64,000 bases of DNA, from assembly GCF_014287275.1 (NCBI RefSeq), contig NZ_JACONZ010000002.1, forward strand, positions 186,001-250,000, given 5' to 3'. The notes beneath the pieces are model-generated. The model worked only from the letters and a program-made list of their open reading frames with translations, was not told where the DNA came from and searched no databases. The first letter of the stretch is position 1. Each line of letters starts with the position of its first letter. This document shows, one piece after another, positions 36,727 to 45,628 of the stretch. The stretch comes from Anaerofilum hominis. GTDB lineage: Bacteria > Bacillota > Clostridia > Oscillospirales > Ruminococcaceae. A program made the translations under genes and the position numbers.

Positions 36727-37539
36727 TTGAAAGACAACCATGATCTGCCGCGCGCAGTGATCTGCGATGTGGACGGCACCCTGGTGGACCGGGAGAGGCA
36801 GGACCCCACCCCCCGCCTGCTGGCCTGCCTGGAACGCGCCCGGCAGCAGGGGGCGCTGGTGATGGTCGCCTCGGGCCGCATCCGGCAGCTGGTGCCCGCG
36901 GCGCTGCGGGAGATGGCGGATTACTGTGTGTGCGGCAACGGGGGCATCGTGCTGGACCGCAGCGGCGCCGTGGTCTGCGAGACCTCCTATGCGCCGGATC
37001 TGGTGGAAGAGCTGACCGCGTTCTGCATCCGCATCGGCGCCGCGCTGAGCTTTTCTTTCCCCAGCGGGTACGGCGCTTACTGCAACTATGAGCGGATGCG
37101 CCGGATGTATCTGGAGAGCACCGGCATGGACGGCGGCATCACTGATGAGACTGCCGGCAGGGACCGGCATCTGCGGGAAGCGCCTTTCAGCGCTTTTCTG
37201 ATCGGCAATGAGGGCGAGGTGTACCGTTATCTGCGCGCGCAGCCGCGCCTGCAGGGCGCGCGGCAGTGGCAGGACCACTTTGACATTTATCCGGTGGCCA
37301 CCACCAAGGCGGCCGGCATCAGTCAGGTGCTGCAGCGGCACGGCATCGACTGGAAAGACGTGATCGCGTTCGGGGACAGCCCCAACGATCTGGAGATGCT
37401 GGCGGCGGCCGGGCGCGGTTATGCCATGGGCAACGCCTGCCCCGAGGCCAAAGCCCTCACCGGCTATCTCGCGCCCCCCGTGTGGGAAGACGGCGCGGCC
37501 CAGGTGCTGGAAAAAATTTTTGGTTCGGGTGAAAAGTAG
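36727..37539 (+). CDS. Cof-type HAD-family phosphatase
   Basis: The 270-residue protein has HAD motif I DVDGTLVD, motif II in VASGR, the motif III Lys in TKAAGI and motif IV GDSPNDLEML, with the C2B cap characteristic of the Cof subfamily of sugar-phosphate and cofactor phosphatases. The start is TTG 36727 behind GGAGGAG; the ORF opening at 36547 is GC-rich spacer. Substrate unknown. Confidence 0.9.
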   Translation: MKDNHDLPRAVICDVDGTLVDRERQDPTPRLLACLERARQQGALVMVASGRIRQLVPAALREMADYCVCGNGGIVLDRSGAVVCETSYAPDLVEELTAFCIRIGAALSFSFPSGYGAYCNYERMRRMYLESTGMDGGITDETAGRDRHLREAPFSAFLIGNEGEVYRYLRAQPRLQGARQWQDHFDIYPVATTKAAGISQVLQRHGIDWKDVIAFGDSPNDLEMLAAAGRGYAMGNACPEAKALTGYLAPPVWEDGAAQVLEKIFGSGEK

Positions 37540-38138
37540 TAAAATCGCGCGCTGTTCCGTTTATTCTATAAAGGGCGGCGGCCGGGCGGCGAAAAATTTT
37601 TGAGCGCCCTGCCGGGAAAAGCCTCGTGCCGAAAACCCGCTTCCCGCCGCATGGCGCTGGGCGCGGCCGGTCCCCCGGGATCTGCGGCGGCCTTTTATCG
37701 CCGCGCAGGGAAACGGTCGGTCTCTGCGGCGCAGGCAGTCCGGGATAAGGGCGCAGACCCGGGGAGAAAGCTTTTGCGCGCCGCGGCTGCTTTTTGCCGC
37801 GCAGCATGGCAGGGAGCCAAAAACTTGCCGCCCCGCACTTTTGACGGCAGTGCGGCCACAGCGGTGCTGCGGCGCTGTTTTTTAGCGTTCCGCCAGAAAA
37901 ACAGGCGTTTGGACGCCCTGCACGCAGGGCCGGCCTCATCCTACGCTTGCCCCGCGGGGACGCCTGGGCGGGCCAAAGACGGCGCAGCTGCTGTTTTTGG
38001 CCCGCAGCGCTGCGGGAGCGCAAAAAATCGGTTTTTCCGGGCGTTTGGCAGGAGGACGGGCCGCGGCGCTGCCTGCTGCTTTTTTGCCCCCATTCGACCT
38101 GCCGCCCGTCTTCAAAATACAAAAGCGAGGTGCTTTTT
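37540..38138. other. 600-base GC-rich gap, nothing recognised
   Basis: Several frames are open on both strands, but no ribosome binding site, family motif, convincing promoter or long hairpin with a T run was found. Runs of five to seven T are scattered through otherwise GC-rich sequence. Confidence 0.6.
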
Positions 38139-38648
38139 ATGAAAAAGAAGCTTGTGATCCTGGCCGCACTGGCCTGCCTGCTGTTCACCGCCTGCGGGGG
38201 AAACAGTTCTTCCGCTGCCGGCGGCGCGTCCTCTTCTCAGCCGGGTTCCTCGTCCTCCGCCGCGGCACAGCCCACCGCCACGCCGAAAGCCACCGCCGCG
38301 CCCACCGCGACCCCGCAGAAAGACGCGTCCTCTTCCGCTGCGCCGTCCTCCTCCGAGGTGGCGCAGGACGTCTCCGCCTGGGTGGGCAGTTATGCCAAGC
38401 AGCCGGGCAGCGCCGGCCAGATCCTGCTCACCGTCACCGAGGGCAGCGAGACGGGGCTCATCCATTTTGTGCTGGACGCCAAGGGCCTGACGGTGGAGGG
38501 AGACGCCACGGTCTACAAGGACGGCGGCGCGCTCTGCGAGGCGCAGGGCAACCTGACCCTGTCGCTGGGCCGCAGCGGCGTCACGGTGACAGAGGGCAAG
38601 GAGCTGAATCCCAATGTCGCATTCAGCGGCCTGTATGAAAAGATCTGA
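38139..38648 (+). CDS. Small secreted lipoprotein, unknown function
   Basis: The 169-residue protein has a lipoprotein signal (MKKKLVILAALACLLFTAC, Cys19), then a 70-residue low-complexity linker rich in Ser, Ala, Pro and Thr (repeats of TAAPTATP type), then a compact domain from about residue 80 (VSAWVGSYAKQPGSAGQI) with beta-strand character. It is anchored outside the membrane. GAGGTG precedes ATG 38139. No named family recognised. Confidence 0.8.
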   Translation: MKKKLVILAALACLLFTACGGNSSSAAGGASSSQPGSSSSAAAQPTATPKATAAPTATPQKDASSSAAPSSSEVAQDVSAWVGSYAKQPGSAGQILLTVTEGSETGLIHFVLDAKGLTVEGDATVYKDGGALCEAQGNLTLSLGRSGVTVTEGKELNPNVAFSGLYEKI

Positions 38649-38659
38649 ATAGATGCCGC

Positions 38660-38691
38660 AAAAAAATAGCCGCAGTGCGGCTATTTTTTTT
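38660..38691. terminator. Bidirectional terminator
   Basis: AAAAAATAGCCGCA-GT-TGCGGCTATTTTTT; serves the lipoprotein gene and the minus-strand remnant. Confidence 0.92.
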
Positions 38692-38711
38692 GTGTAGTTG
38701 TATCGGGAGTT

Positions 38712-39031
38712 CTAAAGGCAAAAAACAGCCTGATGAGATAGGAAAAGTATCCAGAGCCGCGGTACAAGGACCGGAATCGAGGATCCTGGTGCCGAGGATA
38801 GGCGCTTCCCTCTTTCCATAGGATCGGCGGTGTCCTCCAATGTGCCTGACAGGGAGATTTCAGGCACTTCATCTGTGAGCTGAAATCAAGGTATCGCCTG
38901 TCTTGCCGCCTTTGGGATCGGATCTGCCGGTCAGACTGTTCCAGCAGTTCTTTGACCGAAGCTGAGTCCTCAACACAAATCCGGCCCCCAGAGGCGTTTT
39001 GATATTCTATCTTTACGAAAGACTTCTCCAT
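38712..39031 (-). pseudogene. Frameshifted, truncated sigma-70-like ORF of mobile-element type
   Basis: ATG 39031, with GGAGGAAAAA upstream, opens MEKSFVKIEYQNASGG and later SDRQIRSQRRQDRRYLDF, the N-terminal pattern of small sigma-70-like proteins carried on integrative elements of Firmicutes. After that point the sensible reading moves to another frame (LTDEVPEISLSGTLEDTADP, then MERGKRL) and then loses similarity. A one-base shift and loss of the C-terminal helix-turn-helix would explain this. Family assignment is from memory of the pattern. Confidence 0.55.
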
Positions 39032-39160
39032 TTGTTTTTCCTCCCTCCCTCATGTTTGCGGGCGGGCAGATGAGATGGGGGAGGGCGGGAAGCAGCAGCC
39101 GGGGCGGCAGTGGGAGACAGACCCCGTCCGGACTTTGGGTCAAGTTGGCTCAAAACCCTG

Positions 39161-39883
39161 TCAAAACAACCTTTTTCCATCTGAAATATCTATTCCAAGT
39201 TCTTTGGCTATACTTGCTTGCTTAAAAGGATTTATTTTTTCAACTATTCCATTACGCCTAAAAAGTGAGCCTGTATTTTTGAACCAAAACGTTTTGCTTG
39301 CCTTTTCGCATTGCTCACGGATATTCAGTACCCAATCATAGTCGCATTCACGGGCTTCCCGGCCTGTTTCGCCGCCAACGGTAACATGCTCTACGCCATG
39401 AAGATACGGGGTCAAGTCTATCGCTTCTAAAAGTGGGGCGCAAGCGATAAATCGCCGCTTTATCGGATAAGACAGAAATAAAGGAAGTCTGTAATCGGCT
39501 GATTTTTGATTTTCAACAGTACATCCAATATTCACATTGTCATATCCTGCTCCCCAATCTGACGGAAGCGATATGAGAAAGCGGTCGATCCGTTTTGTCA
39601 AAATCAAAAAATCGATGTCCGCCCGTTCCTTGATCATCGCCCAGACCTCGCCCCGCCACTCGTCCGCTTCGGGCAGGAAAAAATCAGTGGCAAAACAAGT
39701 AGCGAGAATTTTATCCCCTTTGATGTTATATTCGCCCTTTTTATTTCTCCTTATGGGCCAGTCGAATTTGTCTGTTTTTAGAATTGTATTCTGCCCATAT
39801 CGTTTTGCATATGGCCCGTAAAAATAACAGTTTGTGCAACCATCACTTATTTTGTAACAGCCGGTCCACGGCTCCCAATTCAT
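39161..39883 (-). CDS. DUF5131 (phage Gp37/Gp68) family protein
   Basis: The 240-residue protein begins MNWEPWTGCYKISDGCTNCY, with the three closely spaced Cys typical of the phage Gp37/Gp68 (DUF5131) family, followed by WRGEVWAMIKERADIDFLIL, TKRIDRF, VNIGCTVENQ and VTVGGETGREAREC. Members resemble radical-SAM-type folds and are associated with phages and mobile elements, often beside a three-Cys-motif partner gene, which is not seen here. AAAGGAGG precedes ATG 39883. The gene is much lower in G+C than its surroundings, consistent with acquisition. Confidence 0.85.
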   Translation of the reverse strand: MNWEPWTGCYKISDGCTNCYFYGPYAKRYGQNTILKTDKFDWPIRRNKKGEYNIKGDKILATCFATDFFLPEADEWRGEVWAMIKERADIDFLILTKRIDRFLISLPSDWGAGYDNVNIGCTVENQKSADYRLPLFLSYPIKRRFIACAPLLEAIDLTPYLHGVEHVTVGGETGREARECDYDWVLNIREQCEKASKTFWFKNTGSLFRRNGIVEKINPFKQASIAKELGIDISDGKRLF

Positions 39884-39949
39884 AGGCGGCCTCCTTTGTT
39901 TAGGGTAAAATCGCGGCTTTGATTCACCAAAGCCGCTGCGGGTCATCTA

Positions 39950-40096
39950 TCAAAGTACGGCTCCAAAATAGACTTGAAAATCATGTGACTGTTCTTTGAC
40001 ACGATCGACTGGTGCACCAGCGATTTCGGCGTATCCTTGTTCCAGGGAAAATCCCTCAAAGGTTCCATGCGCACCAAACCTTTCAAAAAAATTCAC
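39950..40096 (-). pseudogene. Short open frame, possibly a gene remnant
   Basis: A minus frame reads NFFERFGAHGTFEGFSLEQ and later VDRVKEQSHDFQVYF to a stop at 39950; an alternative overlapping frame reads MEPLRDFPWNKDTPKS. Both look protein-like, neither has a good start. A possible TATAAT (minus, about 40114-40119) lies upstream. I cannot identify the origin. Confidence 0.25.
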
Positions 40097-40207
40097 CGAC
40101 AAGGATTTTTATTATAGCATGATAAATCGGGAAAGGAAATGTACAATAGCAGCAAAGGATATTTACTATGCGCGACCCCGGCGCGGCCGGGCGTTTTCCG
40201 TCTCAAA

Positions 40208-40250
40208 AAAAGCGCGCCTTGAAAACCGAAAGTTTTTCAAGGCGCGCTTT
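40208..40250. terminator. Bidirectional terminator
   Basis: AAAGCGCGCCTTGAAAA pairs with TTTTCAAGGCGCGCTTT; 60 bases after the ECF gene stop. Confidence 0.9.
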
Positions 40251-40311
40251 ATGATGTTGTTTCACATGCCGCCAGGAGAGCTGCAGACGGACCGGTTTTC
40301 CGGCCCGGGGC

Positions 40312-40884
40312 TCACCCCTTTGCGGAGCGGCCGCTGTCCAGCGGCAGGATGCCTGCCCGGCGCAGGGCGGGACGCAGCGCGCGCGCCAGAAGCACCGAGG
40401 CGATCACAGCCATCACGGCGTTGGTCAGCGAGGTGGCCCCTTTGGTGTAGAGCTGGGTGACGATGGCCCCCTGCGCCTGCCCTTCAATGGTCATGACGAT
40501 AAAGGATTTTACCAGATAAAGCGCCACATAAGCGGCGCTGCCCACCGCCGCGCCCAGCACGTCCCGGCCCGGGCCCTGCTTTTGGCCGCGGCCCGCGATC
40601 AGGCCGGCGAGAAAGCCGATAAAGAACTTGGTGATAAAGGTGATCCAGCACTCTGCGATATAGGCCGGATTGGTCAGGTCGAACAGCATGCTGCCGAAGC
40701 CGGAGGCGAGGCCGCCGGTAAACGGCCCGAACAGCAGGCCGGACAGCGCGCAGAACACATTGCCCAGATGGATGCGGGCGATTTGCCCGATGGGGATCTG
40801 GATCCAGCTGAAGATAAAGACCAGGGCGGCGAGCAGCCCGGTGACCGCCAGGCGGCGCACGGTGAAAGACGCTTTGTTTTGCAT
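40312..40884 (-). CDS. ECF transporter S component
   Basis: The 190-residue, six-helix protein shows the S-component signature: N-terminal RRLAVTGLLAALVFIFSW, then IARIHLGNVFCALSG, LFGPFTGGLASGFGS and MLFDLTNPAYIAECWITF. It captures a vitamin or precursor for the shared EcfAA'T energising module, which is encoded elsewhere. GAGGGGA precedes ATG 40884. It is divergent from a MocR regulator; in Firmicutes that pairing often marks vitamin B6 uptake (PdxU-type), so a B6 vitamer is a reasonable guess, not a demonstration. Confidence 0.9.
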   Translation of the reverse strand: MQNKASFTVRRLAVTGLLAALVFIFSWIQIPIGQIARIHLGNVFCALSGLLFGPFTGGLASGFGSMLFDLTNPAYIAECWITFITKFFIGFLAGLIAGRGQKQGPGRDVLGAAVGSAAYVALYLVKSFIVMTIEGQAQGAIVTQLYTKGATSLTNAVMAVIASVLLARALRPALRRAGILPLDSGRSAKG

Positions 40885-40934
40885 AAATGGTTCCCCTCTC
40901 TGATTGACAAAAGCCCTTGTCGGGTCTATGGTTA

Positions 40935-40963
40935 TTGTAAAGAAAAACTGGACCCATTAAAAT
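40935..40963 (+). promoter_or_regulatory. Promoter of the MocR gene (in divergent intergenic region)
   Basis: TTGTAA, 17-base spacer, TAAAAT. A minus-strand TACAAT (40934-40939) overlaps its -35 and could serve the ECF gene, so the regulator could control both from one site. Confidence 0.7.
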
Positions 40964-41007
40964 ATCCAAAAAATGTTTTTTTAATGAGGTCAGATGGGAG
41001 GTGTTCC

Positions 41008-42393
41008 GTGGAATATTTTCCTCTGGTACTGGATGCCGCAGACAGACGGCCCCTTTATCAGCAGCTGTACGCCTGGCTGGCGGGCGAGATCAGCGCGGGG
41101 CGGCTGCAGGCGGGCGAGCGGCTGCCCGCCAAGCGCAGCGCGGCGGCCAACCTGGGGGTCAGCCTGAATACGGTGGAAACGGCGCTGGCCATGCTGGCGG
41201 CGGAAGGCTATGTGGAGGCGCGGCCGCGCAGCGGGGTCTATGTGGCGGACGTGGCGCCGCTGGTGCCCGCCGCGCGGCCGCTGCCCGCCGCCGCGCAGGA
41301 GCAGACGCCCCCGCAGTGGGACTACAGCTTTGCCACCAGCGGGGTGGATACCTCGCTGTTCCCTTTCAAGACCTGGGGGCGCATCGCGCGCGGCGTGCTC
41401 TCCGCCGACCCGGCGCTGCTGAACCCCGGCCCGGCGGAGGGAGAGGCGGCGCTGCGGGGCGCGATCGCGGGCTATCTGCACGAGTTCCGCGGCGTCCACT
41501 GCGCGCCGGAGCAGATCGTGGTGGGCGCGGGCATGGAATATCTGCTGGGCCTGCTGGCCCATCTGCTGCCGGCGGAGGTGGCGCTGGAAGAGCCCGGTTA
41601 CCCCAAGGCGCGGCGCATTTTTGAAAACAGCGGCCTGCAGGTGCGGGGGGTGCCGGTGGACGGGGGAGGCCTGCGGGTGGACGCGCTGGAACGCAGCGGC
41701 GCCGGCGCGGTCTATGTCACCCCCTCGCATCAGTTCCCCACCGGCGCCCTGATGCCGGTGGGGCGGCGCAGCGCCCTGCTGCGGTGGGCGGGGGCCGCGC
41801 CAGGGCGGCTGATCGTGGAGGACGACTACGACTCGGAGTTCCGCTTCGACGGCAGGCCGGTGCCCTCGCTGCAAAGCCTGGACGCGCACGGGCGGGTGGT
41901 CTATGTGGGTACTTTTTCCCGCAGCATCGCGCCGGGCATCCGCATCGGCTATATGGTGCTGCCGACGGCGCTTCTGGCCCGGTACCGCCGCGTTTTTGCC
42001 GGTTATGCCTGTACGGTGTCCCGTTTGGAGCAGCAGACGCTGACCGGCTTTTTGACAGGCGGCCATTTTACCCGCGGGCTCAACCGGGCCAGGGGCCAGT
42101 ATCGCCGCCGCAGGGACGCCCTGACGCAGGCGCTGCACGCCGCTTTCGGGCCGCGGCTGGCGCTGTGGGGGGCGCACACGGGCCTTCACCTTGTGGCGTC
42201 GCCCGGTCTGCCGCTGACGGAGGCCCAGCTGGTGGAGCGGGCCGCGGCGGCCCGCGTGCGGCTGTCCGGGCTCTCCCGTTACGGCAGCCCGCCGCCGGGG
42301 CTGGACGCCGCGGTGGTGCTGGGCTACGGCACGATGGACGAAGACGCCATCCGCTGCGCGGTGCGGCGGCTGGCGGCGGTCTGGCAGGCCTGA
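41008..42393 (+). CDS. MocR/PdxR-type transcriptional regulator (GntR HTH plus aminotransferase-like domain)
   Basis: The 461-residue protein has a GntR winged helix (residues 10-80: RPLYQQLYAWLAGEIS, then LPAKRSAAANLGVSLNTVE) and a class I aminotransferase-like domain (residues 100-461) with VEDDYDSEF and GTFSRSIAPGIRIGYMV. In most relatives the residue equivalent to Arg305 in that last motif is the Lys that binds PLP; here it is Arg (codon CGC at 41920). The start is GTG 41008 after GGAGGTG. It probably regulates the divergent ECF transporter gene. Confidence 0.93.
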   Translation: MEYFPLVLDAADRRPLYQQLYAWLAGEISAGRLQAGERLPAKRSAAANLGVSLNTVETALAMLAAEGYVEARPRSGVYVADVAPLVPAARPLPAAAQEQTPPQWDYSFATSGVDTSLFPFKTWGRIARGVLSADPALLNPGPAEGEAALRGAIAGYLHEFRGVHCAPEQIVVGAGMEYLLGLLAHLLPAEVALEEPGYPKARRIFENSGLQVRGVPVDGGGLRVDALERSGAGAVYVTPSHQFPTGALMPVGRRSALLRWAGAAPGRLIVEDDYDSEFRFDGRPVPSLQSLDAHGRVVYVGTFSRSIAPGIRIGYMVLPTALLARYRRVFAGYACTVSRLEQQTLTGFLTGGHFTRGLNRARGQYRRRRDALTQALHAAFGPRLALWGAHTGLHLVASPGLPLTEAQLVERAAAARVRLSGLSRYGSPPPGLDAAVVLGYGTMDEDAIRCAVRRLAAVWQA

Positions 42394-42555
42394 GAGGCCT
42401 CCGATGCCCGCGCCCTGCCGCGCGCCCCCGCAGGGCGCGCGTTTTTCCCTGTACGCTCAAAAAGAGCGGGGGCGGGGAAAAACTGCACCCGCAGACGCGC
42501 CGTGTGCGCCCTGTCCCGCCGCGGCGGGCACAGGACAAACGGCGGGCCCTGTCTC

Positions 42556-42584
42556 TTTCAGGCGCGGGGGGAATGTGGTATACT
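42556..42584 (+). promoter_or_regulatory. Candidate promoter of the M20 peptidase gene
   Basis: TTTCAG, 17-base spacer, TATACT, 55 bases before the ATG. Confidence 0.5.
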
Positions 42585-42639
42585 GTTTTAAAACAAGTCA
42601 GCTGTGGGCGGCCCCGCCGCCCTGAAAGGGAGTGTTGTC

Positions 42640-44073
42640 ATGTTCTGGTGGATCCTTCTGGCCCTGGCGGCGGTCTTCATCGCCGTGCTTCTGGTGCGGG
42701 CGGCGCGGTTTCGGCCGCAGGACGACGGCCGTGCGGCGGCCGGGCCCTGCGAGGTGGACGCCGCCGCTGCGACAGAGCATCTGGCGCAGCTGGTGCGCGT
42801 GCCCACGGTGTCCAGCTACCGGCTCGAGGAATTTGACGAGGAAAAGTTCGAAGAGTTCCGCGGCCTGCTGAAAAAGTTTTATCCAAAGGTGTTCGAGACC
42901 TGTACTTACGAGCGCTTTGACCACACCGAGATGCTTTTCACCTGGAAAGGCAAAAGCAGCGCCGCCCCAGTGGTGCTGATGGCCCATTACGATGTGGTGC
43001 CGGTGGAGGAGAGCCGCTGGAAGCACCCGCCTTTCTGCGGCGAAGTTTTTGACGGGGAGCTGTGGGGACGCGGCACCCTGGACACCAAGATCACCCTGAT
43101 GGGCATCTTTGAGGCCGCCGAGCGGCTGATCGGCGAGGGCTTTGTGCCCCAAAACGACGTCTACTTTGCCTTTGCGGGCGACGAGGAGGTCAACGGCACC
43201 GGCGCGCCCGCCGCGGTACAGGTGCTGCGGGAGCGCGGCGTCAAGCCCGCCATGGTGGTGGACGAGGGCGGCGCGGTGGTAGAGGGCGTTTTCCCCGGTG
43301 TGCAGCGGCCAATGGCCGTGGTGGGCATTGGGGAGAAAGGCCTGGCCGACCTGGAGGTCACGGCCAAAAGCGAGGGCGGACACGCCAGCCACCCGCCGCT
43401 GCACAGCGCCGTGGGCGTGCTCAGCAAAGCGGTGGTGGCCTGCGAGAAGCATCAGTTCAAAGCGGAGATCACCACCCCGGTGCGGGAGATGCTGAATACC
43501 GTGGGCCCCCACGCGCCGTTTGCCCTGCGGATCGTCTTTGCAAATCTGTGGTGCTTCGGCGGCCTCATCACCGGCGTTATCCACAAGCTGGGCGGCGAGC
43601 TGAACGCCATGATGCGCACCACGATGGCTTTCACGATGGCGCGGGGGTCCAAGCAGTCGAACGTGATGCCCAACGAGGCCACTGCCACCGTCAACCTGCG
43701 GCTGATCAACAGCACTACGGTGGAGGGCGCGGCCGAACATCTGCGCAGGGCCATCAACGACCCGGCGGTGGAGGTCAGGGTACTGCACGGCTCGGAGGCG
43801 TCGCCGTATGCGGACGTGAACAGCGAAGCCTGGCGCACCTTGGCGGCGGCGGTGGGGGAGACCTGGCAGGAGGCCATCGTCACCCCGTATCTGATGATCG
43901 CCTGTTCCGACTCGCGCCATTTTTCTGAGATCTGCCCCAACGTGTTCAAGTTTTCGGCCATGGCGCTCTCCGCAGAGCAGCGCGGCCTGATCCACAACGA
44001 TGACGAGCGGGTGGAGCTGCCCACCATCGCCAAGACGGTGGAGTTTTTCACGCGGCTGATCCAGAAGCTGTGA
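42640..44073 (+). CDS. Membrane-anchored M20 peptidase (PM20D1/carboxypeptidase S-like)
   Basis: The 477-residue protein starts with one helix (FWWILLALAAVFIAVLLV) and then carries an M20 catalytic domain: AHYDVVPVE with the first metal ligands, WGRGTLDTKITLMG, the general base in AGDEEVNGTG, and the late metal His in LIHNDDERV. The PM20D1/CPS group cleaves or forms N-acyl amino acids and C-terminal peptides. AAGGGAG precedes ATG 42640. It is followed by an acetyltransferase gene after about 130 bases. Confidence 0.92.
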   Translation: MFWWILLALAAVFIAVLLVRAARFRPQDDGRAAAGPCEVDAAAATEHLAQLVRVPTVSSYRLEEFDEEKFEEFRGLLKKFYPKVFETCTYERFDHTEMLFTWKGKSSAAPVVLMAHYDVVPVEESRWKHPPFCGEVFDGELWGRGTLDTKITLMGIFEAAERLIGEGFVPQNDVYFAFAGDEEVNGTGAPAAVQVLRERGVKPAMVVDEGGAVVEGVFPGVQRPMAVVGIGEKGLADLEVTAKSEGGHASHPPLHSAVGVLSKAVVACEKHQFKAEITTPVREMLNTVGPHAPFALRIVFANLWCFGGLITGVIHKLGGELNAMMRTTMAFTMARGSKQSNVMPNEATATVNLRLINSTTVEGAAEHLRRAINDPAVEVRVLHGSEASPYADVNSEAWRTLAAAVGETWQEAIVTPYLMIACSDSRHFSEICPNVFKFSAMALSAEQRGLIHNDDERVELPTIAKTVEFFTRLIQKL

Positions 44074-44207
44074 GCCGCGCCGGGCGTGCCGGCCAGGCTG
44101 GGGGACCGCGGGGCTTTGAAAAAGGCTCCGCGGCTTTTCCTCACCGGGCCGCCGCGGCCCGCACCCAAAGCAAAAAAATGCCGCGCAGCGGCGGGGAGAA
44201 GAGAGCG

Positions 44208-44774
44208 ATGCTGAGACTGGGCACACCGATGGACGCAGGAGAATTGCTGGCGGTCTACGCGCCGTATGTGGAAAAGACCGCCGTCACCTTTGAGACCCGG
44301 ACACCCGCGCTGGAAGAGTTCGCGGGCCGGATCGACGAGGACGGTCGCTATCCCTGGGTGCTGGCGTTTCATAGCGGGGAACTGCTGGGGTATGCCTGCG
44401 CCCATCCGTTCAGCGGCCGGGCGGCATATGGCTGGACGGCGGAGACCAGCATCTATCTGCGGGAGGACAGGCGCGGCCTGGGGGTGGGGCGCAAGCTGTA
44501 CACCGCCCTGCTGGAGCTGCTGCGCCTGCAGGGATATGGCTCCGCGGTGGCGGTGCTCACCGACCCCAACGCGCCCAGCGAGGCCTTTCACGAAAAGCTG
44601 GGCTTTTCTGTCTGCGGCCGGCTGCCCCGCGCGGGCTATAAGGCGGGCCGCTGGTGGGGCGTCAGCTGGTGGCAAAAAGAGCTGCAGGCCCCCGGCTTTG
44701 TCCCCGGCCCTATTTTGCCGCTGCCTGCCCTGAGCCGCGGGACCGTGGAACGGGTGCTGCGCGAAAACAGCTGA
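44208..44774 (+). CDS. GNAT family N-acetyltransferase (phosphinothricin-acetyltransferase-like)
   Basis: The 188-residue protein starts MLRLGTPMDAGELLAVYAPY and has the acetyl-CoA loop in REDRRGLGVGRKLY, FETRTPALEEF and NAPSEAFHEKLGF, the layout of the PAT/methionine-sulfone acetyltransferase branch, which acetylates small amino-acid analogues. Start 44208 is preceded by GGAGAAGAG. The next gene begins 17 bases downstream. Confidence 0.88.
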   Translation: MLRLGTPMDAGELLAVYAPYVEKTAVTFETRTPALEEFAGRIDEDGRYPWVLAFHSGELLGYACAHPFSGRAAYGWTAETSIYLREDRRGLGVGRKLYTALLELLRLQGYGSAVAVLTDPNAPSEAFHEKLGFSVCGRLPRAGYKAGRWWGVSWWQKELQAPGFVPGPILPLPALSRGTVERVLRENS

Positions 44775-44790
44775 GAGAGGGGCGGACAGG

Positions 44791-45279
44791 ATGGCAAAAA
44801 AAGAGGAAAAGACCAATGTGATGCGCCTGCTGGACCGGGAAAAGGTCGCCTATCAGGCCCACGCCTACGACCATTCGGACGGGGTGATCGACGGCGCGGG
44901 GGTGGCCCGCAAGCTGGGGCAGGACCCGGCGCGGGTCTTTAAGACCCTGGTCACCCGCAGCGCCTCGGGCAGCTATGTGGTTTTTTGCCTGCCGGTGGAG
45001 CGGGAACTGGATCTGAAAAAAGCGGCCCGCGCGGCCGGGGAAAAATCGGTGTCGATGATCGCTGTGGCGGAGATCAACAAGGTCACCGGCTATATCCGCG
45101 GCGGCTGCAGCCCGCTGGGGATGAAAAAACAGTATGCGACATTTTTTGACGCCAGCGTCCAGGGGCTGGAGACGGTGATGGTCTCGGCGGGCCGGGTTGG
45201 CTTTCAGATCGAGGCCGCGCCGGCGGACCTGCTGCGGCTGACAGGCGCGTCGACGGCGGATCTTGCGGCCCGGCCCTGA
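44791..45279 (+). CDS. ybaK: YbaK/EbsC family aminoacyl-tRNA deacylase (Cys-tRNA(Pro) type)
   Basis: The 162-residue protein belongs to the INS superfamily; VFKTLVTR and the conserved KVTGYIRGGCSPLGMKK identify the YbaK branch, which hydrolyses cysteine mischarged on tRNA(Pro). It starts with MAKKEEKTNVMRLLD after GAGGGGC. Cotranscription with the GNAT gene is likely. Confidence 0.94.
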   Translation: MAKKEEKTNVMRLLDREKVAYQAHAYDHSDGVIDGAGVARKLGQDPARVFKTLVTRSASGSYVVFCLPVERELDLKKAARAAGEKSVSMIAVAEINKVTGYIRGGCSPLGMKKQYATFFDASVQGLETVMVSAGRVGFQIEAAPADLLRLTGASTADLAARP

Positions 45280-45458
45280 GCGGGGAGGGCTGAAAAAGGA
45301 ATGCCTGCCCCGTGGCAGCCGTGGGACGGCGGCCGCGCCGGGAGACCTGCTGCACCTTATCACCAGGGCGGAGCGGCGGCTCTGCGCCCGGCGTCTGTTG
45401 TCAGCAAGGCGCCCGCCCTGCGGCACGGTTTTGCCGGAAGATCGCGTTTTCCCTTTCC

Positions 45459-45490
45459 AAAAGCCATCCGCACCGGGGCGGATGGCTTTT
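45459..45490. terminator. Bidirectional terminator-like hairpin
   Basis: AAAAGCCATCCGC/GCGGATGGCTTTT. It ends the acetyltransferase-ybaK unit. The remaining gap to 45628 holds only a T-rich patch and a possible TATGAT (45598-45603). Confidence 0.85.
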
Positions 45491-45628
45491 GTGTTCCGGG
45501 CCGGGCGGCAGCGGAGAGGCAGGGGACCGTGCGCGGGGCTGCGGCAGCCGCCGGGCAGCGGGGCAAAAATAGTCGAGAAAAATTTTTTTCTTTTCTCTAT
45601 GATGAAAAGGCCGGGGAGGTGAGAGGAA

